This document shows, piece after piece, positions 22,405 to 33,724 of a stretch of DNA of 64,000 nt; position 1 is the stretch's first letter, and every line of letters begins with the position of its first letter. The stretch is from Astrothelium macrocarpum (Eukaryota > Ascomycota > Dothideomycetes > Trypetheliales > Trypetheliaceae): the NCBI GenBank assembly GCA_021030915.1, contig JAGEMR010000023.1, forward strand, positions 124,001-188,000, read 5' to 3'. The translations under genes were made by a program, and so were the position numbers. The notes below the pieces were generated by a model, which was not told the DNA's origin, ran no database searches, and saw nothing but the letters and a program-made list of their open reading frames with translations.

Positions 22405-23283
22405 TGCGCTGTGTGGGTGTGGGGAGAACGCTCGTAGTTGGCCTTACGAGGGCCTAAGAAGGTATCGAAGGATAGATAGTTTTGAGCCAGGAGATGCTCC
22501 GCAATAGCTATGGGTGCGATGTAGGGTTCGAGCGGTTTCAGATTCGTAGGAATGGATAAATTGTGTCGATGTCCTCGAGGTGAGAAGTGGGTGGTGGGAA
22601 TGGGCGAGGATGCAAACAATTTACCAGACAGAGCTGTTGGTCCCAAATGCTTTTGACGTGAAGATGATTTGTACGAGTATTATGTTTGATCCGGTGATTG
22701 TCGTATGGTATGGTATGCGCGTGGGATTGATTGCTTCGATACTGTTATGGCACGCCTGACGGAGGATTCTTAGAATTGATCGGTGGGATTGCTAAGGTTG
22801 GACATAAAGCGGGTTGTCGCAGAGATCGCTGAAAAATATAATGCGATAGAACAAACAAGATGCAAAAGATTAGAATGCTTAGCTAGCAGTCGACTGACGT
22901 AAGTAGGTAATGGCGGGAGTAGATGATGGGTGCAACAAGGACGAAATGTTCATGAAGCGATGACTTGGATGGGTCAGGTGGCTGGTGGGTGGCTTTTCCA
23001 CATGGCTGGGTCAACGGGAGCTAGCGGCGGGATCCCCCAAACAAAGTGCGTCAGTGAAAGCAATGTACTGACCCCTGTTGCCATGATTTTGTCATTTATT
23101 GTCCTTTCAACACTCCCAGTCTCGTGTTGAGCTTATAAGCTATTCTTGGTCTTTTTGCTATCATACAAACGGCTAAATTCTATCTACCTTACTCATATTT
23201 TCATAAAAGGAGTAGGGACCAGCCAAAGCAAAAGGATGAATCCAAGTCCTGAACGCCTCGCTTTGCCATAAAACTCTGCAAGA
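22405..23283. other. Intergenic region
   Basis: About 880 nt between the promoter of the four-TM gene and the 3' end of the coiled-coil gene, both on the minus strand. No gene or repeat recognised. Confidence 0.55.
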
Positions 23284-26200
23284 CTAATGTACAGATCTTT
23301 TCACTTTTCCGCTCACATTTTGTAAACCTCTAAAACCTCTTCTCTCCGATGATTGCTTTTCAATCTCACTTCCTTGTGTCATTTTCCCCTCATCTATACT
23401 AGGTCTATCATCTGTACGTCCACCTATTTTGAGAATGTTCTCCGAATCTCCTGGCTCCATCGTAAAGTCGGGAGAAGCCGTTCCCTTTGTCGCAGAAGGT
23501 GATACCCATGTCTTGGGACGGTCAGGATTTGTAACAATTCGCCGTGGAGTCGGATAATCTCTGTGGGTAGAGGAAAGTACTTCGGCTTGGCTCTGTGTGC
23601 TAGGGAACTCCACTGGAGGCGACGTCGCCCGTGCAGCAGCAGCAACTCGATGAGGTATAGGCAACACCTTAGACAGCTTCGTCTGCACCGTATTCGTAAT
23701 CTGTTTCGCTCTATCTTTCGAACGAGTCCGCGAGGGAGTGGCAGACTTCAAGAACGAGCGGCCTGTTTCGGGTTCTTCGAGCATCCGATACTTCTCCTTG
23801 CGCTCTTGAGTAGGAGAGGAAGCTTTATTGCCCGTCAACAGAGGTTTTCCTGTCGATGATTCCGCTGTCCGAGTCCTGGCTCTGCTTCGAGTCGGGCCAG
23901 TGCTTCTTGTCTGCGCCGGCGTCAGACGTGTAGCTTCTGCTGTTCCAACCCTAGCTCCAGATCTTGAGTCCGTGTCCGTATCTCGGGATCCAATCTTCAT
24001 TCTCTCTACCTCAAGTTCGAAGCTCTCGGACAGTTTTTCAAATTGATCAGGAGAGATGGACAGGTCAGCCTCCAGATTCGCCCGATCCCTCAGAAGCTGA
24101 GAGAATTTGGCCTCAAACTGCTCGCCAAGATTTTGAACGTCTGCTTCGTGCTTAAGCTCAATCTGCGACTTTCGTGTTGCCAGCTGATGGTCGTGCTCGG
24201 CAACAAGCTGAGCATCTGCGTCTTTGAGCGCTCGCTTTCGTTCAGGAGTCAAGCCTTCGATCGCAGCCGAATCAACGTCTCCTTCCGGAGCTCCAGTGTC
24301 GTTTGTGTATTGCGCAACAAGTTGCACTCGCGCCTGAGCCAGGTCTTCGGCTTGTTTGGTAGCCAACTTCTGCTCGAGCTTAGCTCGTTCCTCCAACATT
24401 GCTTCATATTTAGTCGTGTATTCTTGAGAGAGCTGGTCTTTGGCTTTCTGGAGATCCCCGACATGTTCGCGGATTTTTTGGGCAAAGAGAGTCTCGTTTG
24501 CACTAATCGCTTTACCCAAATCGAAAAGCTCCGTCTCAGCGTGACGAAGATAATCATCAAAAGATCGAGGCGACTCATTGCGCATTGTTTTACGCTTGAC
24601 TTGTTGCTTAGCTCTCTTCTCTTGCTTTGATTCTCCCTCCAAAGCCTCCAAAGTTGCCTGTCTTGAGATCTCTGGCTGCTCTGCTTGTACTTGTCTTCGC
24701 TGTGTATTTGTCGCTGCCCTAGCTCGCACAAGTTCCAGACGGAGACCGCTCATTTGCTCACGTAACTCTTCATTTTGACGATTAAGTTCAGCTTTTTCTT
24801 CACCAAGTTGCGACGCTGCCGGTGCAACACTAGATTTTGGCTGCACAACAACAGGCCCCTCGAAGTTATCGCTGAGAAGCCCTTTCGGATTTTTCTCTTG
24901 GTGCTGAGCTTCTTGAAGCTGCTGCTGTAATGCACGAATCTGAGTCTTCAGAAAATCCTGCTCTTTGAAATAGCGACTTTCTCGCTTTTTGGCAACCAGC
25001 AGTCGTTTGCGGAGTGAATCCTCAACTGACTTTTCGCCTAAAATGCCATCTTCATTATTGGATCGTTTAATGATCAACTGAGCTGCAAGTCTATCACGTT
25101 CGTCTTCAGCAGATTTGGCAGAAGCAATCGCCCTTTGCAACTCTTCCTCCATTCTTCTTGTAAAGCTTGCATGGTACGTCGAGGCCTGCTCGAGTTTCTC
25201 TTTCAAGGCCTCTATTTCACCATTCGGGTTTGACTCTTCAACCCGTCCTTTATGCGATTCCAACAGATTATCGTCAAGCTGTTGTCGAAGAGAAGCCATT
25301 TCAGAAAGGTAGTATGTCTTTTCATCAATGATTTTTTTGTTTTCCTCAAGAGTCTCTTGCATTTTCTCCTGCAACATAGCAAGATCGGCGGAATGTAACT
25401 CTCGCAAGCGTCCAATTTCTAGATTGTGCTCCGTCGATTGTGCAGCGACCGTCGACTCAGACTTGCTTTGAGCTTCCGCCACGATCTCAGCAAGAGCGGC
25501 TTTGTGGCAGGCCTGCAAATCTGTCAACTTGATCTCAAAGATTTGCTTTTCGTTACGAAGGGCCTCTTCGAGCACCTGCCTATGCTGCTCCTCGACGGTG
25601 CTCAATTGTCCATCTGTAGTTTCTTGTAGTCCTTGCATTGCACGCTCATGGTCTTTTGCTGATGCTTGCATCTGAGCCCGATAAGACTCATGCATTTCGG
25701 ATACTACTCGACCATGATCATTGGCCTGGGAATCTAAGAGTTGCTTGTGGGCTGCCTCAGACTCTGCAAGCCTTTTTGATAGTTTCAACTCTAACTGAGT
25801 GATATCGGAGCTGTGCTGTTCTTCTGCCTCTTTTGTTTGCCGGGCATGTCCCTGTTGAATTTGTTCAAGCACGTCTCCATGTTTTGTTTCAGCTTTGGTT
25901 AAACCTGCTTGTAATTCTTCAATTTTTGTCGCTAATCGACCCTCTAGATTAGCGAGCTCTGATCTATGCGCTGCCTCAGCATCCTTTGTATGGCGATCAT
26001 GCAGGTCTCGCGCCCTCTTGAGCTCAGAAAGATGAGATTCTTGGGCAGCTTTCATTGCTGCTTTGTGTTTTGCTTCGGCCTCTCCCGATTCCTTCCGCAT
26101 TCTTGACTCTGTCTCAGACTTTTGAGAAGTAAGACGACCCTCGAGTTCTTTGATAGCGTTGCGTTGAATTTCTTCTATTTCTCTCATCCGTCTAGCATGT

Positions 26201-29200
26201 TCTGCCATTAGCTCTTCAATTTTCCGTCTGCTGGTCTCTCTCGACTCTTCGGCATCATGCATCCAGATCTTCTCAGCTTCATTTCGTTCTTCAGTCCACC
26301 GAGATTCGACGTCCTTGAATGACTGCTCGGAGTCTTTTAATCGTTGCTGAATCTTGGCTTCTGCTTCTTGGAGCTCCTTACGCTTAGCTGACTCGGCATC
26401 AGCCAGTTTAAAAGCCAAGTGGTCCTCTAAATCCCTAAGCTCAGAGCGATGAGAGAAATCTGCTTCTCGCAGTCTCTGCCGAATACTGTCGAGGTTTTTT
26501 CTGAGCTCTTCCGTTTCGGAATCGTGCTTCTCTTGCATATCCTGAATTTTCTTCCAATTGGTTTCCTTGGTTTCAGCAAGCTGCTTGTGTGCAGACGCTA
26601 TTTGCTCGCGTGTTCTTTCAAGAGATGCTCCATGCGATCGCTCCAATTCATGAAGTCTTTGCCGAAGACTTCGCTCAACCTCCGCAGCTCTTGAGCGCTC
26701 CTCTTCGGCTATTTTGGTGTTCCGTTCAGCGTCTTGATGACGAGATGACTGTAGATCGTCAATCATTTTCTGAAGGCTCTCCGCACGATCACGGGCGTCG
26801 TTTCGGCCTTGTTCCATGAAAGCTGCTTGCCTGACATGGGCCTGCTCAGCCTCGTAGAATCTATTCTTCTCTCTTTCCAGATCCTTCTCAAATTGATCTA
26901 TTCTACTATCGAGTGCTTTCTTAACATCTCCATGGTTGGTCTGTAGATTTGCAATTTGCCGAATGGACCCGTCGCGCTCTTGCTCTAGAGTATGAACACG
27001 TTCAGAATGTAGCCGTTCAACTTCTCGAAATTTAGAAGCTTCCTCATTCTTGCGCGTCATATTTTCTTCGTGTTTGACATCAGCCGAGCGTCTCGACTCC
27101 TCCAAAGCGGTTTCAAGACCCACAAGTTTACTCATAGCATTTGCAAGCTCTTGATCCACAGAACCCAAGCGTTGCTTGTGTTGCTCAGATTCGAGCCTGA
27201 GGGCCTCCTCCAGCTTCGATACCTTTCCATGCTCGTTTACAAGATTCTCCAGCGTATTCTCATGTATCTGTTGTGTCTCCAAAGCTTTTGTTCGACTTTG
27301 CTCTAATTCGCCCTCGAGTTCTTTGACACGGGCCTCCAGCTGCTGGCGTGATGTTTCCGCAGATGTCTTAAGTCTCTGAAATCGCTCCTTGGCTTGTAGT
27401 AATTCCTCAGCTTCCTCTTGGCGTGCTCTTTGGGCCTCTGTACGCTTGGAACGCTCTGAAGCAAGATCCTTAATCGCCTGCTTAAATTGGTCCTCATGTA
27501 GCTGTCTGAGCTGGTCCGAAGACTTTTGGAGATCTTCGAGTTGAGTCTTAACGCTATCATGCTGTTCTTTGGTCTTGGCATGAGTTTTGGCCAATTCACG
27601 GCATTTTGATTGCTCATTGTCCACTTGGGTTTGCAAATCCTGAGAACAGGACATTTGAACGCGAAGGGTCTCCTGGAGTTCCTCAAGTTGAGTCTTGATG
27701 TTAGCATGCTCTTCCCTCGTCGTTCCATAAGTTTTGACTAATTCAGTGTGCCTTGATTGCTCATTGTCCAGCTGGCCCTGCAATTCTTGAGAGTGGACGT
27801 TTTGCATTCTTAGAGTTTCGTGGAGTTCCTCGAGTTCAGCTTTGACACTATCATGTTCTTCTTTAATCTTGGCATATACTTTTTCCAGCTCTCCGCGTTC
27901 CAATCGCTCGTTTATCGCTTGATCTTGAAGGCCTTGTGAGTGGACCTTTTGACTGCGGAGCGTCTCCTGAAGTTCATTACGTTGAGCTTCTATGCTGGCG
28001 TGCTCTGCGTTGGCGCTTTCACATGCATTTCGGAGCTCCAGTGATCTCGAGCGCTCCTCTCTCAATTGGTCTTGCAAAGTATGGATTTCGTCTCGGCTTG
28101 TTTGCAGAGAGTGCTTGAGATTGTCAACTTGACCGAGGGCTCCCCCAAGCTCTTCTTTTGATCCGTTGTGAGCTTGCTGGAGTTCCGCTGATTTGGAGAG
28201 CTCTCTTTGCAAATGGCGTTGTAGTGCTTGCATGTCATCCTCCCGTTTGTCTTTGAGTTCTAAGATCTGGGACTCGAGCATCGCTTTTACAGCGTTGCCA
28301 TCTTCCTCTGCCCGAGCACACGCAGTGTCTAGTTCCGAGCTTTTTGAGCGCTCACTTTCCAGCTTCATCTGCATATCTCGCGACTCCTCTTCATGTGCCT
28401 TCCTGAGTTTGGATAGTTGCATCTCGTATTCTCCAGAGGCCTCGTCCGCAGCCTTTTTCCAGTTTTCTTTTGAGGTTTCATGCTCCGATATAAGCTTACT
28501 GCGCTCTGACTCGGCATTCCCTGACAATCTTCTGAGCTCCTCAAGCTCGTCTCTCACGGTTTGCAAGGCGAGCTTCGATTCCTGACACTCATGATCCTTC
28601 GCTGATAACGCTGATCGCAACTCAGTCAATTCATCCTCGAGATTGTGGCTTTGTTTTATATATGTGATTCGCACACCTTCCAAGGCGTCACGCGCTGTTT
28701 GGGTTTCTCGTTCCTTGGTCGATAGTTGTTTTTCGAGTTCTCGCAAGACCCCTTCCAGTGCACTTTTCTGTTTGCCGTACTCTACATGAGTTGACCGAAA
28801 TCGCTCGCGAGACTCTTCAATTTCTTTTTCTTTTTCTGTCTGCAAAGTCTTCGCGTCATCGAGCTCACGTCTTAATGTCTCTGCATATTTCTGAAGCCCC
28901 TCAGTATCGTGTTGCATCCTATCGAGCGCTCCTTGTGCATCTTTCACGCTCTTGTCTGATGAAGCTGTCCTTGACTCATGCTCTGCCCGGAGCTCTTGCA
29001 TCTCCTCTTTGGAAATTTGAATCGCTTTATCCTTCTCCTGCAGGGAGCTCTCTAGCATCTGCACGGTTTGCTGTACTTCTCGACATTGGTCGCTGAGATT
29101 GCTGATGTCTTTATCCCTTGATTCCACCAACATCATCATTTTCTGAACCTGATTCTGCTTTTCATCACGTTCAGCGGTGATATGATTGACAGCATCTTGA

Positions 29201-30090
29201 TTCTTTTTGGCCTGTAACTTAATGTCGTTCAGTTGCGCATTCAGATCCGAGGTCGTTTTCTCTGACACATCGTGTGCCATACTGAGCTGATCAAAAGCCT
29301 GGTTTTTGTTGGCAAGTTCTTGTCGAACATCCTCAATCTCCTTCATAGAGTGTTCATGGTCATTTTTCATGTTCTGGAGTGCCGTAGTGATGTTCTCTGC
29401 CTCCTGACTCTTTGATGAGAGGGACATTTGAAGTTCCTGAATAGAGTGGTCAAGCTGTTGGTTCTTCTGCATGACTGATTGTAGGTCATTGTTTCTGTCC
29501 GTTGCTTCTGCTAGAAGACCGCCAAGCTTCTCTAATTGGGTCTCGGCATCGTTGAGAGCATCAGTAGCCTCCTCTTTCTCGTTCCGTAGCTGCTGAAGCT
29601 CCGCTCTCGTCAATCTCGTCGCCTCGTCCAGCTCCTCCTCTCTATGATGGCTTTGTGCTAACTTGGATGTAAGGTCCTGCAACGATCTTGAGAGTTCTCC
29701 CCTCTCATCATCTAAATGATCGATTCTTCCTTCAGCAAATTCAAGGGCTTCTTCGTGCCGCTGTCTGATATCCCGAAGTTCTTTCTGAAAGTTGTCTTCG
29801 TCGGACCATTGTCCACGCTCGATGCTTTCCCCACCCGCAGAGGGCAATTCATCACTGTCCTCTGTGATGGAAGCCTTTCTAGTTTGTTGCTGACGGTAGC
29901 TTCGCTTCAACGAGTCGAGTTCACGAAGTATCTGGGATTGGCCTACCCTCAACCCGCGAGAGCGGCGAAAAATTTGATGACTGAAGCCCTCATTCGCACC
30001 AGTGTACGAGAGCGAAATCAATTCCTTGATATGATCAATCTGATCAGACAATGAGACATCCTTTGAAGACCCAGAACTAGGATCTTCCAT
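23284..30090 (-). CDS. Giant coiled-coil protein, 2268 residues
   Basis: A single intronless frame of 6.8 kb; the first real ATG is at 30090 (MEDPSSGSS). After a short N-terminal part (HIKELISLSYTGANEG, then GLRVGQSQILREL) nearly the whole protein to about residue 2000 is heptad-patterned, Glu/Lys/Gln/Leu-rich coiled coil. Residues 655-850 form four 49-residue repeats. A further C-terminal segment (SPRSFDDYLRHAETELFDLG) looks ordered, and the last 250 residues are basic and Ser/Thr/Pro-rich. No motor, kinase or membrane motif is seen. Such proteins in filamentous fungi act as scaffolds at spindle pole bodies, septa or the cell cortex; which of these applies is not visible. Similarity to myosin tails or M-proteins would be compositional only. 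Confidence 0.9.
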   Translation of the reverse strand: MEDPSSGSSKDVSLSDQIDHIKELISLSYTGANEGFSHQIFRRSRGLRVGQSQILRELDSLKRSYRQQQTRKASITEDSDELPSAGGESIERGQWSDEDNFQKELRDIRQRHEEALEFAEGRIDHLDDERGELSRSLQDLTSKLAQSHHREEELDEATRLTRAELQQLRNEKEEATDALNDAETQLEKLGGLLAEATDRNNDLQSVMQKNQQLDHSIQELQMSLSSKSQEAENITTALQNMKNDHEHSMKEIEDVRQELANKNQAFDQLSMAHDVSEKTTSDLNAQLNDIKLQAKKNQDAVNHITAERDEKQNQVQKMMMLVESRDKDISNLSDQCREVQQTVQMLESSLQEKDKAIQISKEEMQELRAEHESRTASSDKSVKDAQGALDRMQHDTEGLQKYAETLRRELDDAKTLQTEKEKEIEESRERFRSTHVEYGKQKSALEGVLRELEKQLSTKERETQTARDALEGVRITYIKQSHNLEDELTELRSALSAKDHECQESKLALQTVRDELEELRRLSGNAESERSKLISEHETSKENWKKAADEASGEYEMQLSKLRKAHEEESRDMQMKLESERSKSSELDTACARAEEDGNAVKAMLESQILELKDKREDDMQALQRHLQRELSKSAELQQAHNGSKEELGGALGQVDNLKHSLQTSRDEIHTLQDQLREERSRSLELRNACESANAEHASIEAQRNELQETLRSQKVHSQGLQDQAINERLERGELEKVYAKIKEEHDSVKAELEELHETLRMQNVHSQELQGQLDNEQSRHTELVKTYGTTREEHANIKTQLEELQETLRVQMSCSQDLQTQVDNEQSKCRELAKTHAKTKEQHDSVKTQLEDLQKSSDQLRQLHEDQFKQAIKDLASERSKRTEAQRARQEEAEELLQAKERFQRLKTSAETSRQQLEARVKELEGELEQSRTKALETQQIHENTLENLVNEHGKVSKLEEALRLESEQHKQRLGSVDQELANAMSKLVGLETALEESRRSADVKHEENMTRKNEEASKFREVERLHSERVHTLEQERDGSIRQIANLQTNHGDVKKALDSRIDQFEKDLEREKNRFYEAEQAHVRQAAFMEQGRNDARDRAESLQKMIDDLQSSRHQDAERNTKIAEEERSRAAEVERSLRQRLHELERSHGASLERTREQIASAHKQLAETKETNWKKIQDMQEKHDSETEELRKNLDSIRQRLREADFSHRSELRDLEDHLAFKLADAESAKRKELQEAEAKIQQRLKDSEQSFKDVESRWTEERNEAEKIWMHDAEESRETSRRKIEELMAEHARRMREIEEIQRNAIKELEGRLTSQKSETESRMRKESGEAEAKHKAAMKAAQESHLSELKRARDLHDRHTKDAEAAHRSELANLEGRLATKIEELQAGLTKAETKHGDVLEQIQQGHARQTKEAEEQHSSDITQLELKLSKRLAESEAAHKQLLDSQANDHGRVVSEMHESYRAQMQASAKDHERAMQGLQETTDGQLSTVEEQHRQVLEEALRNEKQIFEIKLTDLQACHKAALAEIVAEAQSKSESTVAAQSTEHNLEIGRLRELHSADLAMLQEKMQETLEENKKIIDEKTYYLSEMASLRQQLDDNLLESHKGRVEESNPNGEIEALKEKLEQASTYHASFTRRMEEELQRAIASAKSAEDERDRLAAQLIIKRSNNEDGILGEKSVEDSLRKRLLVAKKRESRYFKEQDFLKTQIRALQQQLQEAQHQEKNPKGLLSDNFEGPVVVQPKSSVAPAASQLGEEKAELNRQNEELREQMSGLRLELVRARAATNTQRRQVQAEQPEISRQATLEALEGESKQEKRAKQQVKRKTMRNESPRSFDDYLRHAETELFDLGKAISANETLFAQKIREHVGDLQKAKDQLSQEYTTKYEAMLEERAKLEQKLATKQAEDLAQARVQLVAQYTNDTGAPEGDVDSAAIEGLTPERKRALKDADAQLVAEHDHQLATRKSQIELKHEADVQNLGEQFEAKFSQLLRDRANLEADLSISPDQFEKLSESFELEVERMKIGSRDTDTDSRSGARVGTAEATRLTPAQTRSTGPTRSRARTRTAESSTGKPLLTGNKASSPTQERKEKYRMLEEPETGRSFLKSATPSRTRSKDRAKQITNTVQTKLSKVLPIPHRVAAAARATSPPVEFPSTQSQAEVLSSTHRDYPTPRRIVTNPDRPKTWVSPSATKGTASPDFTMEPGDSENILKIGGRTDDRPSIDEGKMTQGSEIEKQSSERRGFRGLQNVSGKVKRSVH
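27541..28128 (-). repeat. Four tandem 147-bp (49-residue) repeats inside the coiled-coil gene
   Basis: Residues 655-850 of the coiled-coil protein. Units start VDNLKHSLQT, RNELQETLRS, LEELHETLRM and LEELQETLRV; each unit is exactly 49 residues, that is seven heptads, and ends EAQ, KAE, KTQ, KTQ. Units 2-4 are clearly homologous (HSQGLQDQ, HSQELQGQ, CSQDLQTQ); unit 1 is more diverged. Confidence 0.85.
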
Positions 30091-31042
30091 ATTCAATTGG
30101 TCATGGATGGGATGTGAGGGTTATCGCTCCAAATGGTAATTGGTGATTGGCATCTATGGTAGAGTCCATGTCTGGCAACAAGATACTGCTCGCTTGATGT
30201 TTCCAGAGTAGACCGCCTGTTTTAGAGCGTCCTTTCATTAAAGTTTCGGTTATATTTACATAGTGAGCTCTTAATGTGTTGAGGTGTAGTTCGAACAAAC
30301 CCATGCTTCCTGGAAGCTCCGATGCACCAGAGGCTAGCCAAAATGTCGTCACTAGCTCGAAACTGTATGGCGTCTCCGAACATGCGGACTGCTAATTTTT
30401 GATTTTTGCGGCCCATAAACATTTTCCATTACAAGCTCTTTTGCCCCTTATCCGCAGGAACAAAATTATTTTTTGCAGGGCCTTCTTCCGGCCCTATACT
30501 CCTATCTTAAAGCTAATTTACAAAGGACAGCCAAATGTTTCGAGATGACCAAAAAACCATGAAAAGAATTAGGTCAAGAGGTGAGACCGTTGCTTGAAAA
30601 AGCCTTCAAGAATCGTGACGCCTATCATGCCTGAGGGTCTCTTCGATAGGAGTATCGTGAATGCAAAGTATCATGTACGGTTTGTGACATTTCTTATTAC
30701 AACCCCTCTTGATGAGCCTCAATGGAGACCGGTTCATGTGCGTCTTGGCAAACAGCCCCACCAACAACGAAGCTTTAGGGGCAAAACCTGCCCCGCGCTT
30801 AATACAGACAAAGTATAGGTAGCAACCCTGGTATCACGCAATCATTCGTGACTGAACGTCACTTGCCGACTCTCCAGTAGCAAATGGCCAACCGGAGAAT
30901 AAAGATGCCAGGTGGAAGATCATTTTCACGTCATTCCGCTTGCCTTTTCACGTTAGAGAAAATCAGGTCTGCTTCTTTTTTCTCTTGATACTTTACGTTC
31001 TACAATCGAGTCAATCAGTTCTTTTCAAGATACATTCCCAAT
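30091..31042. other. Divergent intergenic region, coiled-coil gene / TauD-like gene
   Basis: 952 nt shared upstream region of two divergent genes. No gene, RNA or repeat recognised. Confidence 0.55.
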
Positions 31043-32302
31043 ATGGCACCTGCATTGACAGCCGAAACACCTGAAGCACCTCACACACTTTCCAGCTTGA
31101 GTTCTGCTCCAAAGTCCATCTTCCCTGATGGCATCAAGACTTCTGGTCAAATTGTCCCACTATACGACGAATTGAAGCCATACTCTTCCTTTCCCAAAGA
31201 GATTGAAGGGCCCACCGTGTGGAAGAAGGAAGATTACGAGCATAATCCCGAACGTTGGACGCATATCTTCAGCGATGAAGAAGTCAAGGAAATGGGCAAT
31301 GCTGCCGACGAATTCATCAAAGCTGGAATACCGCTCACGGGGATTTCCAAGGACAACTTCCCTTTACCAAATATGAAGTCTTTCTTGACATCGATGCGCA
31401 ACGAGCTGCTGAACGGCAAGGGTTTCATCCTTTTCAAAGGTTTTCCAGTTGAAGCATGGGGTCTGCACAAGAGCGCGGTAGCATACATGGGCCTTGGTAC
31501 ATACCTAGGTTATTTTGTCAGTCAGAACGGCAGAGGACATGTGCTAGGCCATGTCAAGGACTTGGGCGAGGATGCCACAGCCATTGATCGTGTCAGAATC
31601 TACCGCACGAATGCGCGACAGTTCTTCCATGCGGACGACAGCGACCTTGTCGGTCTGCTTTGCGTTGCACGAGCACTGGAAGGTGGTGAGTCCGACATCT
31701 GCTCGTCGCATCACGTCTTCAATGTACTTCAGCGGGAGCATCCGGATGTTGTAGAGACTCTGACAACGCCGAACTGGTACTTTGATCGGAAAGGTGAGAC
31801 GAGCGTAGGGCAGGAGGAGTGGATCAAGACTGCAGTCTTTTACATGGAGAGGGGTGAGAATGGAAGAGTGTACAGCAAGTAAGTTCACACCCATTCAATG
31901 AGGCACCAAAGTGCATGAGACTAACTTTGTATGAATAGATGGGATCCATACTATATCCGCTCTCTTACCCGATTCTCAGACAAAGGTCTGATCCCACCAC
32001 TCAGTGCGGCGCAACAAAAAGCCGCAGCGGTACTAGAGGAGGTCTGCAACAGATTAGCCCTACACATGATTCTCGAAGTTGGCGATATCCAGTTTCTGTC
32101 AAACGAACATGTGTTGCACGCCAGAACAGCTTACAAGGATTACCCACCGCCAGCACCGCGACGCCATCTCATGAGACTGTGGTTGGCAACACCAGAAGAC
32201 GAAGGTGGCTGGAAGCTTCCGTTTGCAGACAGCAAGGAGAAGAAGAGGGGTGGAATTCAGGTCAATGATCAGAGACCGGTAGCGCCGCTCGACGCAGAAT
32301 AA
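31043..32302 (+). CDS. TauD/TfdA-family 2-oxoglutarate Fe(II) dioxygenase
   Basis: Exons 31043-31878 and 31939-32302 (intron 60 nt, phase 2), 399 residues. Iron ligands are His196 and Asp198 in FFHADDSD and a distal His near residue 339 (NEHVLHART), with an RRHLMRLW segment supplying the 2-oxoglutarate arginine. The N-terminal half (GPTVWKKEDY, ERWTHIFSDEEV, GKGFILFKGFPVE) matches the fungal TauD-like group. Bacterial relatives oxidise taurine or 2,4-D; fungal members may act on sulfonates or other small carboxylates, and the substrate here cannot be read from sequence. No targeting signal seen, so probably cytosolic. Divergent from the coiled-coil gene; convergent with PKR1, only 182 nt away. 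Confidence 0.9.
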
Positions 32303-32484
32303 TTTACTATCAGGCCATACGTGTATCCATTGCGAGCGGATGCATTTGGCGTTCTTTTTAATCTCTATACGCTGCCGATCTCTAATATCTCCGATACATA
32401 GACGGAAAAAGAGGTATACAGATTTGGTATATTCGTGAAACTCGAAATCGTGAAGTCGTTCTGCCTGCATTGCGCCTCATTCAA

Positions 32485-33228
32485 CTATCGTTCCTCATCA
32501 ACCTTTTCCCATTCACTATCAGTACTGATCTCGCCAGACATGTTGACATTACTCTTGGGTCGTGTCAGCAAAACCTCATCTTCAGATGCGCTCAGCCCGC
32601 TGGCGCTAGAGCTTGCTTGGTGCTCCTGAGTGTCAACAGCTGGAGACTGCTGTGTCGGTTGCAGCGTCCTAGCTTCTGGTGAAGGGTTGAATCTCTGTGT
32701 CGGTAGTGTCTTCCTTTCCCTACCTTGCTCTTCGGTTTCCGTCTCAGTGTCCGTGTCAACGCTTGCATGACGTCTCGAGCGCTCCCTCAACCCTTCTATA
32801 GTGATATTGCCTTGGGTCTGTAGATCCTGACTCTTCTCAATCTCCTCATCCCATTCGGCGCCACCCTCCTCATCCCCGTCGCTACCCTTGCCTCGACCCT
32901 TGTCGCGCTCCAGCCGCTCCCTTTCCCTCTTCTTAAGCTCTCTTTCTACCTCTTGATTCGCTTGAAGCTCTCTCGCAAACCAATTTATGCTCCACCAGAG
33001 TGCGGAACTGATAAGACTCAAGGCAAAGAAGTGCACACTATAGGTTGCCAGGAGGAGTGCGAAGAGCACAACTTGGAGCGCGCCAAAGGTGACGTTGGTC
33101 GCGAGGAGTAAAGGAGGAGTTGGACCGGGGGTAAAGACAGAAGACCAAAGAGCAACGAGAAAGTTGTTCTCGCCGTCGGTAGCGGGGGGGTTGTTACCCG
33201 AATGTGGGGTAGAGGATTCGGCCGACAT
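32485..33228 (-). CDS. PKR1: V-ATPase assembly factor Pkr1
   Basis: Single exon, 247 residues from the first ATG. Pkr1 is an ER membrane protein that assists assembly of the V-ATPase Vo sector. The N-terminal 90 residues are diagnostic: FLVALWSSVFTPGPTPPLL followed by two hydrophobic helices (about 38-60 and 64-85) ending SALWWSINWFARELQ. The remaining tail is a charged, Ser/Thr/Glu-rich cytosolic extension longer than the yeast protein (122 residues), as usual in filamentous fungi. The tail contains a DTDTETETEEQ acidic run. It is divergent from the SmD1 gene with 496 nt between the start codons. Confidence 0.9.
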   Translation of the reverse strand: MSAESSTPHSGNNPPATDGENNFLVALWSSVFTPGPTPPLLLATNVTFGALQVVLFALLLATYSVHFFALSLISSALWWSINWFARELQANQEVERELKKRERERLERDKGRGKGSDGDEEGGAEWDEEIEKSQDLQTQGNITIEGLRERSRRHASVDTDTETETEEQGRERKTLPTQRFNPSPEARTLQPTQQSPAVDTQEHQASSSASGLSASEDEVLLTRPKSNVNMSGEISTDSEWEKVDEER

Positions 33229-33724
33229 AGTGGGTTCGGGATATCGCAATCAGAGAATCGGTGTCGTCACTGAGTGCGAATCTGGACGGTGGAACAGGCA
33301 GTTCAAAAGCTGTGCTATCGGAGAAAGCGGACAATGAGGTGGCTGGGTGTGTTGTTGAGGAGAGATAGGGCGATATGGAGAGTGTTTCAATGCTAAGATG
33401 GAGCGAAAATAGACCGTAAGCAGTGCGATAAGTAGTCGAATATAGACTTTATTCAGAGCAAGTGAGCATGAGAAATGCAAAGGAGAGAAAGGAGAAAGAC
33501 GGTGTTGAAGCTCGCTAGCTGCGTCACTGCAGGTACCTTATGTGTGGCTACCTTACGTTGGTCATCCACCGTGCAGGCGGACGCGCCGACGACCAATCAC
33601 GAGCTTGTCCTTCACGTCCTTATTTTCACCCACCACGCACAACATCGTGACCTTACTGCGCCGCCAGAAATCTGATCTACACTCTGGCCAAATTCGTGCA
33701 AGGGCCGGCCGAATTGCTATCAAG
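33229..33724. promoter_or_regulatory. Divergent promoter, PKR1 / SMD1
   Basis: 496 nt between two divergent start codons; must contain both promoters. No specific element identified. Confidence 0.5.
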
